NCBI GenBank assembly: GCA_036271315.1 | Contig: DATBAV010000006.1 | Coordinates: forward strand, 1-43,508 | From: VRUE01 sp036271315 | Lineage (GTDB): Bacteria; Actinomycetota; Thermoleophilia; Solirubrobacterales; 70-9 | Length of the DNA: 43,508 nucleotides | Reading direction: 5' to 3' | Shown: positions 19,901-26,518 of the stretch, piece by piece | Position numbering within the stretch: the first letter of the stretch is position 1 | Layout of the letters: every line of letters begins with the position of its first letter | The notes under the pieces: generated by a model | Told to the model about the DNA's origin: nothing | Database searches by the model: none | The model's input: the letters and a program-made list of their open reading frames with translations, nothing else | Made by a program: the position numbers and the translations under genes

Positions 19901-20375
19901 CTTCTTCGAAACCGGGGACGCGCTCTCGCCGGAAGACACCGACGGCACCAACGACGTCTACGAGTGGGAGGCGTCCGGCGCCGGCGGCTGCCTCGAGGCA
20001 AGCGGCTGCGTCGAGTTGATCCCCTCCGGGCGGAGCGCCGGTCCCAACTTCCTCTACGGCGTCGGCAGGGGCGGCCGCGACGTCTTCTTCTGGAGCGGCG
20101 ATCGACTGGTCACCCAGGACACCAGCGATGCACCGTCGATCTATGACGCGCGCGAACTCGGGGGTTTTGCCCCGGTCGCGGCTCGGCCAGCCTGCCAGGA
20201 CGAAGGCTGTCAGGGCCCCCTTGCCACACCCCCCTCGCCGCTGACCCCGTCCACCTCCGCGCCGGCGAAGGCCGAGAAACCGGCGCACACGAGACGGCAT
20301 GGGAAAAAGCACCATCGCAGGCATCACAAGGGCCGGCATGGGCATCCCCACCGCAAAGGGGGAGCGGCGCGATGA
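16995..20375 (+). CDS. Large secreted protein: NHL-type beta-propeller, Fn3-like domain, TolB/WD40-like propeller, cationic His-rich tail
   Basis: 1126 residues, first gene of a three-gene operon. A signal peptide (cut near 'PSAWA', residue 36) is followed by an NHL-like propeller (about 37-370; blades such as 'GVATDAYGDIYVANG', 'SLAVDSTGQVFVEQF', 'GVAIDQANGDLYLAD'). Then comes an Fn3-like domain (about 375-480; 'TAYHFEYG', 'LSPGTTYHFRLVA'), then 'LPDCRAYELVSP' and a second, PD40/TolB-type propeller (about 510-1080; 'DGTAVAFKL', 'DGRFLVYVSG', 'DGSHVYFVS'). The last 35 residues are almost all His, Arg and Lys. The function is unknown; propellers suggest binding of protein or glycan, and the tail suggests contact with anionic wall polymers (inference). 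AGAGGA lies five bases before the ATG. The stop overlaps the next start as ATGA. Confidence 0.8.
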   Translation: MSQGRDVVSTRRRRKSIFALAVAALCLALPAPSAWAVDGHVLDPTLSLAGGPGTIGTDSVPDPGATHPEKVFNDPCGVATDAYGDIYVANGAGSTVHEVEGESRFDGRIDVFAPTGEFITEIRNEHWPCSLAVDSTGQVFVEQFWLKDVVRYDPIAYEPESGNIAYNATATTLEDSSGSVGLTVDPSSDDLYLAKGGGLASWVEDWTAEHGGGGSSRFGEGEAPEATSIDVWGQNGDVFASGSAAGEPGVARAYLIDGTSHKVESPPLDGSNTPDGGFGFDSGRAGVAIDQANGDLYLADVVTHHAVDQFTHTGEYIGQIKLGTNGLKNSEPFSDVAVDQGEHSPNQGYAYVTSGFQTSNSHLYAFAPVELNSPDIRGEQAEEIGRGEALLTAELNPHGAATAYHFEYGTADCATSTCQSAPVPDADGGSGAAFNLVSVPVAGLSPGTTYHFRLVASSHCNPVEPDEECVADGPDATFTTFPAAPPQNCANAALRTGASAGLPDCRAYELVSPAETNGRVPGATMFGEGVGSSPELLASADGESLLFGTEGGALPGLGGGGFHDAYISRRGLTGWTTEFTGLSGAQAQEPYATGTAPDHGYSFWAVGGTKGSLANEAGTIGGATMDYLRGPGGTIEPIGVGSGGTDPRAKGLWISPGAEHVIFSSAARLEPDAPEEGTLAIYDRRPGGATAVVSLLPGGATPAAGEDAAYQGTSADGTAVAFKLGGAMYVHPAGGETRQASAAASTFGGLSADGRFLVYVSGGDLFRFDVAAGTTEAIGSGGESTLVNVSADGSHVYFVSPLVLSGGENSEKAKALAGGENIYTWDAASKTVSFVATVEEEDVVGEAPPVGGQGDPIGGLGLWASDAVAPQQGQFVGPANDPSRTDPSGAVFVFESRAQLSGYDNGGHTEIYRYDAVGAALTCLSCSPTKAPASAEARLESRYAPRLHSVPPLNAVSLIDNVVAGGSRVFFETGDALSPEDTDGTNDVYEWEASGAGGCLEASGCVELIPSGRSAGPNFLYGVGRGGRDVFFWSGDRLVTQDTSDAPSIYDARELGGFAPVAARPACQDEGCQGPLATPPSPLTPSTSAPAKAEKPAHTRRHGKKHHRRHHKGRHGHPHRKGGAAR

Positions 20376-23068
20376 GGCGACGCATGGGCCTACTCCCGCT
20401 CGTCGCGACGCTTGCGCTGCTGCTGCCGGGGACTGCGCTGGCGGCTGGCGAATACGGCTTCAAGCCGGGCTCGGTCGGGGTCTCGGAGTCGAGCCAGCTG
20501 GCCGGGGCGCACCCCGATCTCACCGTCGAATTCGAAATGAACAGCGAAGAAAGCGGCGAACCCGTTGCCGCCACCGGCGAGTTCCGGATTGCGATGCCGG
20601 CCGGCTTGACCGGCAACCCCAACGCAGTCTCCTCCTGCTCGATGCTGCAGCTGATGAGCACCGACGTGGAAACGCCGGGCAACGAAGGCTCGTGTCCGCA
20701 GGATTCGCAGGTCGGCGTCACCGAAGTCATCCTCTTCAACCAGGAAGGCGGCGCCCAGTCGCTGATCGAGCCGATCTTCAACATGGAGCCACCGGGCGGT
20801 GGAGACGTCGTCGCCCGCCTCGGCTTTTACGCCAAGTTCTTTCCGACCTTGATCAACCTGCGTGTGCGGTCCGAGAGCGACTACGGCTTGACCGCGTCGC
20901 TGGAAGGCGTCGGCTCGCTGATCCCGCTGCTCTCCGCGACGACGACGATCTGGGGCGTCCCCGCCGACGAATCCCACGATCCGCTGCGGATCACGTCCTA
21001 CGAGGCCCTGCACTGCGGCGGTTCGCCCTGCACTGCCCCCAACGAAGAACCCCGCCACAGCGGGCTTGTCCCGGCGCCGTTCCTCAGCAACCCGACCCAG
21101 TGTGGCGTGCCCCAGCGGTTCGGTCTCACCGCGATCAGCTATCTCGACCCGAGCCTGAGCGCTGCCCAGGAAGTGCAGCTGCCGGGGCTGACGGGCTGCG
21201 AGAAAATCGGCTTCTCGCCCAGTTTCTCGGCCACGCCTACCTCTTCGCAGGCGGATTCGCCGACTGGTCTGGACGTTGAGCTGGGCATTCCGCAGGACGA
21301 AACGGCAAAAGGCCGCTCGACCTCCCAACTGCGCGACGCGAAGGTGGTGCTGCCGCGCGGAATGACGATCGCCGCCGACGCCGCCGACGGCCTCCAGGGA
21401 TGCACGGCCGAGCAGGCCGGCTACAAGTCGACGACGACGGCCAGCTGTCCCGCCGCCGCGAAGATCGGCTCCGCCGAGATCGACGTTCCGGCCCTGGCGC
21501 ACCCGATCGAGGGTGCCGTCTATCAACGCACGCCCGAACCCGGCCACCTCTTCCGGATCTGGCTCGTCGCCGACGAACTGGGCGTACACATCGCCCTCCC
21601 AGGCGAAATCGAACTCGATCCGCGGACGGGGCAGGTCACCTCGCTCTTCCTCGAAACCCCGCGCGACCCCGTGCGCGACTTCAAGCTGCACTTCAAGTCG
21701 GGCCCTCGCGCTCCCCTCGCCACCCCCTCGTCGTGCGGTACCTACTTCACTCACTACGAGCTTTCGCCCTGGTCGGGGACCGCACCGGCTAGCGGCGACG
21801 CGTCGATGGCCATCGACGCGGGTTGTGACACCGGCCACTTCGAACCGAGGCTCAGCGCGGGCTCGATCGACTCATCGGCTGGCTCGTACTCACCTTTTGT
21901 CACCGAACTGACCCGACGTTCGGGCGAACAGAACATCGCCGGACTCGGGGTGGCGCTGCCGAGGGGCGTATTGGCGAAGGCCGCCGGCGTGGTGCACTGC
22001 GAAGGTGCGGCGGCGGAGATCGGCAACTGTCCCGCCGGCTCGCAGGTCGGGACGATCGAGGTCGCTTCCGGCCCCGGTTCCAACCCGCTCTGGATTCCCC
22101 AGGTCGGGAAGGCACCGACCGCCGTCTACCTCTCCGGGCCCTACCAGGGATCGCCCTACGGACTTGTCTTCAAGGTGCCGGCGCAAGCCGGGCCCTTCGA
22201 CCTCGGCACCGTCGTGGTCAGGGCAGGCATCGACGTTGACCCCGAAAGCGCCCAGGTCTCCGTCAGGTCCAATCCGCTCCCCCAGTTCCTCGAAGGCGTA
22301 CCGGTCTCCTACCGGACGATCGAGGTCGACATCGACCGGGACCGCTTCGCCCTCAACCCGACCAACTGCTCCCAGAAGCAGACCGAAGCGCACCTCACCT
22401 CGGCGCAGGGCGCCGCCGCCACGGCGACTTCTCCCTACCGGGTCCTCGGCTGCGGGGAACTCGGCTTCAAGCCAAAACTCGCTCTGAAGTTGGGGGGCAG
22501 CACTCGACGAGGAGGCAACCCGGCCCTTACTGCCACCCTGACCACCCGTGCCGGCGACGCCAACATCGCCAGGGCGCAGGTGGCGTTGCCGCGCTCCGAG
22601 TTCCTCGATCAGAGCCACATCCAGACAATCTGCACGCGGGTTCAGTTCGCCGCCGATGCCTGTCCGGCGGCCTCCGTCTATGGCCGCGCCAAGGCCTGGA
22701 CCCCGCTGCTGGACCACCCCCTTGCCGGCCCGGTCTACCTGCGCTCCTCCAAGCACACGCTGCCGGACCTGGTCGCGGACCTGCGGGGGGACATCGAGGT
22801 GGTCCTCGATGGCCGCATCGACTCGATCAAAGGCGAGATTCGCAGCACCTTCGAAGCGGTTCCCGACGCACCGGTGACGAAATTCGTCTTGGCGATGCGG
22901 GGCGGAAAGCGGAGCCTGCTTGAAAACTCAACCGACCTTTGTGCTGCCACCCATCGGGCAGACGCTGCCTTCACCGGACAAAACGGGAAGCGGACCAACC
23001 TGCACCCCAGCTTGCGCATCGCTTGCAAGCGGGAGGCTCGTAAGCAACGCAAGCAGATAGGAGAGTAG
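20372..23068 (+). CDS. Secreted four-module beta-rich protein of unknown function
   Basis: 898 residues with a signal peptide cut after 'TALAA'. The mature chain is four tandem, diverged modules of about 190-220 residues. Each has a 'lPxGl' opening and a Cys followed by a 'CP-A/Q-x-S/A-x-(I/V)G' box: 'SCPQDSQVG' near residue 107, 'SCPAAAKIG' near 357, 'NCPAGSQVG' near 552 and 'ACPAASVYG' near 763. Most then have a 'pl.g.vYl' strand and a closing 'f.l.f.gg.r..l.....C' segment. I recognise the type from Solirubrobacterales genomes but know no assigned function. It is translationally coupled to the propeller gene (ATGA overlap, with AAAGGGGGAG upstream). Two paired cysteines per module suggest disulfide-stabilised extracellular repeats. 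It ends in a Lys/Arg-rich tail. Confidence 0.8.
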   Translation: MRRRMGLLPLVATLALLLPGTALAAGEYGFKPGSVGVSESSQLAGAHPDLTVEFEMNSEESGEPVAATGEFRIAMPAGLTGNPNAVSSCSMLQLMSTDVETPGNEGSCPQDSQVGVTEVILFNQEGGAQSLIEPIFNMEPPGGGDVVARLGFYAKFFPTLINLRVRSESDYGLTASLEGVGSLIPLLSATTTIWGVPADESHDPLRITSYEALHCGGSPCTAPNEEPRHSGLVPAPFLSNPTQCGVPQRFGLTAISYLDPSLSAAQEVQLPGLTGCEKIGFSPSFSATPTSSQADSPTGLDVELGIPQDETAKGRSTSQLRDAKVVLPRGMTIAADAADGLQGCTAEQAGYKSTTTASCPAAAKIGSAEIDVPALAHPIEGAVYQRTPEPGHLFRIWLVADELGVHIALPGEIELDPRTGQVTSLFLETPRDPVRDFKLHFKSGPRAPLATPSSCGTYFTHYELSPWSGTAPASGDASMAIDAGCDTGHFEPRLSAGSIDSSAGSYSPFVTELTRRSGEQNIAGLGVALPRGVLAKAAGVVHCEGAAAEIGNCPAGSQVGTIEVASGPGSNPLWIPQVGKAPTAVYLSGPYQGSPYGLVFKVPAQAGPFDLGTVVVRAGIDVDPESAQVSVRSNPLPQFLEGVPVSYRTIEVDIDRDRFALNPTNCSQKQTEAHLTSAQGAAATATSPYRVLGCGELGFKPKLALKLGGSTRRGGNPALTATLTTRAGDANIARAQVALPRSEFLDQSHIQTICTRVQFAADACPAASVYGRAKAWTPLLDHPLAGPVYLRSSKHTLPDLVADLRGDIEVVLDGRIDSIKGEIRSTFEAVPDAPVTKFVLAMRGGKRSLLENSTDLCAATHRADAAFTGQNGKRTNLHPSLRIACKREARKQRKQIGE

Positions 23069-23725
23069 ATGTTGGGAGCAACACTCAAACGCGTCACCCC
23101 GGCGACCGTGTTGGCCGTCATCGCCCTTGTCTTCGCGATGACGGGCGGGGCCATCGCCGCCAAGAAATACCTGATCACCTCGACCAACCAGATCAGCCCT
23201 TCCGTGCTCAAGAAGCTGACCGGCAAGGCCGGGCCGGCAGGTCCCGCCGGCAAAGCGGGGGCCAACGGAACCAATGGAACCAACGGCACAAACGGAACGA
23301 ACGGTGGCAAAGGCGAAAAAGGCGAAACCGGCTTCACCCAGGTCCTTCCGCCAGGTGAATCGCTCACGGGAGTGTGGTCGAACAACCTCATCCAACCGAC
23401 GACCGAAACGCTGTCTGTCCAGTTCGTTCCGATCACATTCGCGTTCCCACTTGGCAAAGAACTGACCTCGGCCGATGTCCACTACATCGCGAAGGAAGCC
23501 GAAACCGGCGAAGGCGAATGCCCGGGCAGCATTGAAGAACCCGAAGCCGAACCCGGCAACCTCTGCATCTATACCGGGACTGAAGAAGTTGCCCTAGGCG
23601 CCGAAGCCAGCCTGGCTGGCTTCGATATTCCGCAACCGGGCAACGTCGGTGTCGTCCTCAAGTTCACCGTCAAAGGACTGGCGATCTTGGAGGGCTCCTG
23701 GGCCTTGACGGCCCCGACGTCCTAG
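23069..23725 (+). CDS. Collagen-like repeat surface protein
   Basis: 218 residues. An N-terminal hydrophobic segment (about 14-32, 'LAVIALVFAMTGGAIAA') acts as signal or anchor. A short helical stalk ('TNQISPSVLKKLTG') leads to about twelve uninterrupted Gly-X-Y triplets (GKA, GPA, GPA, GKA, GAN, four GTN, GGK, GEK, GET). A C-terminal globular beta domain of about 145 residues follows. This stalk-collagen-head plan matches trimeric bacterial collagen-like proteins. GKGEK-type charged triplets stabilise triple helices without hydroxyproline. It begins directly after the stop of the previous gene with AGGAG at a good distance, so it is the third gene of the operon. It may trimerise and present the head domain outside the cell (inference). 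Confidence 0.85.
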   Translation: MLGATLKRVTPATVLAVIALVFAMTGGAIAAKKYLITSTNQISPSVLKKLTGKAGPAGPAGKAGANGTNGTNGTNGTNGGKGEKGETGFTQVLPPGESLTGVWSNNLIQPTTETLSVQFVPITFAFPLGKELTSADVHYIAKEAETGEGECPGSIEEPEAEPGNLCIYTGTEEVALGAEASLAGFDIPQPGNVGVVLKFTVKGLAILEGSWALTAPTS

Positions 23726-23745
23726 GCCGCGTCCCCGACCCGCGT

Positions 23746-23777
23746 CATCCCGTCCTCGTAGGCTGAGAGGCGGGATG
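23746..23777 (+). promoter_or_regulatory. Hairpin covering the ribosome site and start codon of the esterase gene
   Basis: CATCCCG (23746-23752), a bulged T and CCTC pair with GAGG (23767-23770) and CGGGATG (23771-23777), giving an 11-bp stem with a 9-base loop. The right arm contains both the GAGAGG Shine-Dalgarno and the ATG at 23775. Folding would hide translation initiation, so it could act as a translational switch or terminate the operon upstream; either reading is inference. Confidence 0.5.
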
Positions 23778-24659
23778 AGCGCGGCGAGGCGCCCGACGCG
23801 GGCGCAGGTCAGGCGGCGGCGAGCGGTCGCAGCGGGGGCGATCGGCCTCATCGTGTTGGCGGCTGCCTACCTGGCCTTCTCCGACGCGATCTTCGGGCCC
23901 AGCAACGCCGAGCTCGCCAAGCGCAACGGCGACCAGCTCGTCCATATCGAGATCCACAGCAAGGCCGTCGGCCGCGAACTCGGGGTCAACGCGATCGTGC
24001 CGCCGCTTGCTGGGCCGCGTGGCAAGCGCGGGCTGCTGGTCTACCTGCACGGGCGCGGCGGCTACGAGGGGACCTTCAACGACGCCGTGCTGCGGGGCCT
24101 GCCGTTGCTGCACGGTCACGGGCCGGTGATCGCCTTCCCCGCCGGCGGGGTTCACGGCTACTGGCACAACCGGGCCGACGGCGATTGGGACACCTGGGTC
24201 AGCGAAGAAGTGATCCCGCGGGTCGTCAAGCGCTTCGGGGTCGATCCGCAGCGGATCGCGATCGGCGGCATCTCGATGGGCGGCTTCGGCGCCTTCGACA
24301 TCGCGCTCCACCACCCGGGCATGTTCTGTGCGGTCGGCGGTCACTCCCCGGCGCTCTGGTTCGAAGGCGGCGAAACCGCGCCGGGCGCCTTCGACAACGG
24401 CGCCGACTTCGAAGCCAACGACGTCGTCGGCACGGTCCAGGAAAATCCGGATGCCTTCGGCGACGCCAAGGTCTGGATCGACTACGGCACCGAAGACCCC
24501 TTCCGGGTCTACGACGAAGGCTTCGTCGAAGCGATGGAAGCGGGCAGTGCCGACTTCACCGCCCACTCATGGCCGGGCGCCCACGAGGGCGGTTACTGGA
24601 ACGACCACTGGCCCGACTACCAGCGCTTCTACGTCAAGGCGTTGGCTCACTGCGACTAG
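23775..24659 (+). CDS. Exported alpha/beta hydrolase (esterase D / PHB-depolymerase-like)
   Basis: 294 residues with an N-terminal basic stretch and one hydrophobic helix (about 16-36), so secreted or membrane-tethered. The hydrolase fold shows an oxyanion strand 'GLLVYLHGRGG', the nucleophile elbow 'GISMGG' with Ser167, a likely acidic residue in 'DYGTEDPF', and the catalytic His in 'WPGAHEGGYW'. The fold is that of esterase D, feruloyl esterases and antigen 85-type acyltransferases, so the substrate may be a short-chain ester or an acylated envelope glycan; the sequence does not decide. The ATG lies in the hairpin at 23746-23777. It follows the collagen-like gene by 49 bp and may be read with it. 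Confidence 0.8.
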   Translation: MSAARRPTRAQVRRRRAVAAGAIGLIVLAAAYLAFSDAIFGPSNAELAKRNGDQLVHIEIHSKAVGRELGVNAIVPPLAGPRGKRGLLVYLHGRGGYEGTFNDAVLRGLPLLHGHGPVIAFPAGGVHGYWHNRADGDWDTWVSEEVIPRVVKRFGVDPQRIAIGGISMGGFGAFDIALHHPGMFCAVGGHSPALWFEGGETAPGAFDNGADFEANDVVGTVQENPDAFGDAKVWIDYGTEDPFRVYDEGFVEAMEAGSADFTAHSWPGAHEGGYWNDHWPDYQRFYVKALAHCD

Positions 24660-24687
24660 CCAGCTCGCGCCGAACGGTCGAATCAGG

Positions 24688-26445
24688 CTACCCCGGCAGG
24701 GTCCAGACGGTGATCGGGTGGGTGCGGCCGCGGACCTCGAGCTCGCCGACCAGCTCCAGGTCGGTGTCCTCGGCCTCCAACGCCTGCCGGGTCGAGTCGG
24801 CGACGAAGAGCTGGTGGCCGGAGCCTTTGGTCATGCCCTCCAGTCGCGCCGCGGTGTTGGTCGTGTCGCCGATCGCCGTGTACTCGATGCGGCGTTTGGA
24901 GCCGACCTGCCCCGACATCACGGGTCCGCTGTTGAGGCCGATCCCGATCGCGAAGCCGCGACCCATCCCAGCCCCCTCCAACCACTTGTTGAAGCGCGGC
25001 AGGCGCAGGTCGAGCATCTCCCGCGCCGAGGCGAGGGCGCGGTCGGCGTGGTCGGGCTGCTCGAGGGGCGCTCCGAAGACGGCCATGATGCCGTCGCCCA
25101 TGTAGGCGACCAGGGTGCCGCCGTGGTCCATGATCGCGTCGCTCATCTCCTCCAGGTAATGGTTGAGCACCTCGATCACCGAATCGGGCGGCAGCGCCTC
25201 GGAGAAGCTGGTGAAGCCGCGCAGGTCGCAGAAGAGGACGGTGCCGTTTCGCCGCACGCCGCCCAGGCGCAGGTCCTGGTCGGTGCGGGCGAGCACGTCG
25301 TTGACGACCGCGGCGGGCACGAAGCGCGAGAAGGTGTCGTGGACGCGCTGGCGCTCCATCGAGTTGAGCACGTAGTTGACCGCGAGGGCGCCGAGGGCGG
25401 AGAGGACCAGGGCAAACAGTGGGTAGACGACCGGCAGCACGGTGCCGGCGTTGAAGGTCAGCTGTGTGGCTAGCGCGTAGATAAGGCCCAGTGCGAGCGC
25501 GACGAGCAGGGCCAGCGGCGGCTTCAGGCGCAGGGTCGCCGCCGCTGGGGCCGCGGCCATCAGGAGGATCAGCATCAGGTCGACGAGCAGGCCGGAGGAG
25601 CCGAGCGGAAAGCCGTGCTCCGCGGTCCAGATCGCGTTCGCCTGGATTTCCGGTCCCGCCATCAGTTCGTCACCGGTGGTCGCGGTCGGGTGCAGGTCCT
25701 GCAGCGAGGGGGCCGAGGCGCCGACTATGACCGTCTTGCCGCGGAATACCGAGGCGGGAACCTGACCGCGCAGAACGCTCGAGTAGGAGACCTGGCGGAA
25801 GGTCCCGGGTGGGCCGCGGAAGTCGATCCAGGCACTGCCGTCGCCTTCCATCTCAGTCGGGTCGATCGGTTCGCCCGTCGCCGCTTCGGCGGTGACGATC
25901 GCGAAGCTGGGGAGGCCGTCGAACTCGTAGTGCATCTTGCGCACCGCGCCGCCGGCATCGGGCTCGATCACGGTGTTGCCGGCGTGGGCTCCGATTTCGT
26001 CGACCACCGATTCGCCGCCGAAGATCCTGCTTTCGCCGTGCGAGTTGACTTCGGTGGTCGAGAGCACCACACCGCCCGCCCGCGCGATCGATTCGATCAG
26101 GGCGTTGTCCTGGCGCGGCACCGTCGGCTCGGTGAACTGGATGTCGACGGCGATCGTCTTGGCCCCGGCCGCGCGCAGCCGATCGATCACCCGAGCGTGC
26201 AGGGAGCGGGGGAAGGGCCACTGGACCCCGAGCTGGCTGAAGGTGCGGTCATCGACCTTGACGAAGACGATGTCGCTGGGCTGCTCCTGGGTGCCGCGGA
26301 GCGAGAAGCGGGCGTCGACGCTGTGCAGCTCCAGCGAACGCATCAGGTTCGTGCCGTAGGCGACGATCGCCAGGCCGGCGGCCACCAGCGCAACGATGAG
26401 CAGTGCCACTTCGCGACGGCGACGAAGTGAACGGGGCGCACTCAC
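24688..26445 (-). CDS. CHASE2-domain class III nucleotide cyclase
   Basis: 585 residues from a GTG at 26445. Topology: one N-terminal helix (about 8-30), an extracytoplasmic CHASE2 sensor (about 35-300; 'DIVFVKVDDRTFSQLGVQWPF', 'FRGKTVIVGASAP'), three helices (about 310-380), then a cytoplasmic class III cyclase domain (about 395-575). Both metal aspartates are present ('FCDLRGFT' and 'MGDGIMAVFG'), as are the transition-state Asn and Arg ('NTAARLE'). The substrate-choosing Lys usually found at 'K-x-x-GD' is Ala here (codon 25105-25107), so ATP specificity is not assured. It is divergent from an MFS transporter with a cyclic-nucleotide-binding domain, a likely target of its product. A longer open frame upstream (to 26655) overlaps that gene and is not needed. 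Confidence 0.88.
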   Translation of the reverse strand: MSAPRSLRRRREVALLIVALVAAGLAIVAYGTNLMRSLELHSVDARFSLRGTQEQPSDIVFVKVDDRTFSQLGVQWPFPRSLHARVIDRLRAAGAKTIAVDIQFTEPTVPRQDNALIESIARAGGVVLSTTEVNSHGESRIFGGESVVDEIGAHAGNTVIEPDAGGAVRKMHYEFDGLPSFAIVTAEAATGEPIDPTEMEGDGSAWIDFRGPPGTFRQVSYSSVLRGQVPASVFRGKTVIVGASAPSLQDLHPTATTGDELMAGPEIQANAIWTAEHGFPLGSSGLLVDLMLILLMAAAPAAATLRLKPPLALLVALALGLIYALATQLTFNAGTVLPVVYPLFALVLSALGALAVNYVLNSMERQRVHDTFSRFVPAAVVNDVLARTDQDLRLGGVRRNGTVLFCDLRGFTSFSEALPPDSVIEVLNHYLEEMSDAIMDHGGTLVAYMGDGIMAVFGAPLEQPDHADRALASAREMLDLRLPRFNKWLEGAGMGRGFAIGIGLNSGPVMSGQVGSKRRIEYTAIGDTTNTAARLEGMTKGSGHQLFVADSTRQALEAEDTDLELVGELEVRGRTHPITVWTLPG

Positions 26446-26518
26446 CGTTTCGCCAACCCGTAGGAAAAGATCGGGAACCTTAACCGGTCGGTCTCCGCTC
26501 TCGCAGGGAGTGACTATC

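Noticed and set aside
23265..23310. N-glycosylation sequons (Asn-Gly-Thr) in the collagen-like repeat
   Set aside because: They arise automatically from GTN triplets, and no N-glycosylation machinery is visible.
26446..26518. Crp-type binding site in the cyclase/transporter gap
   Set aside because: No TGTGA-N6-TCACA-like dyad; only a short ACCGGT palindrome, expected by chance.
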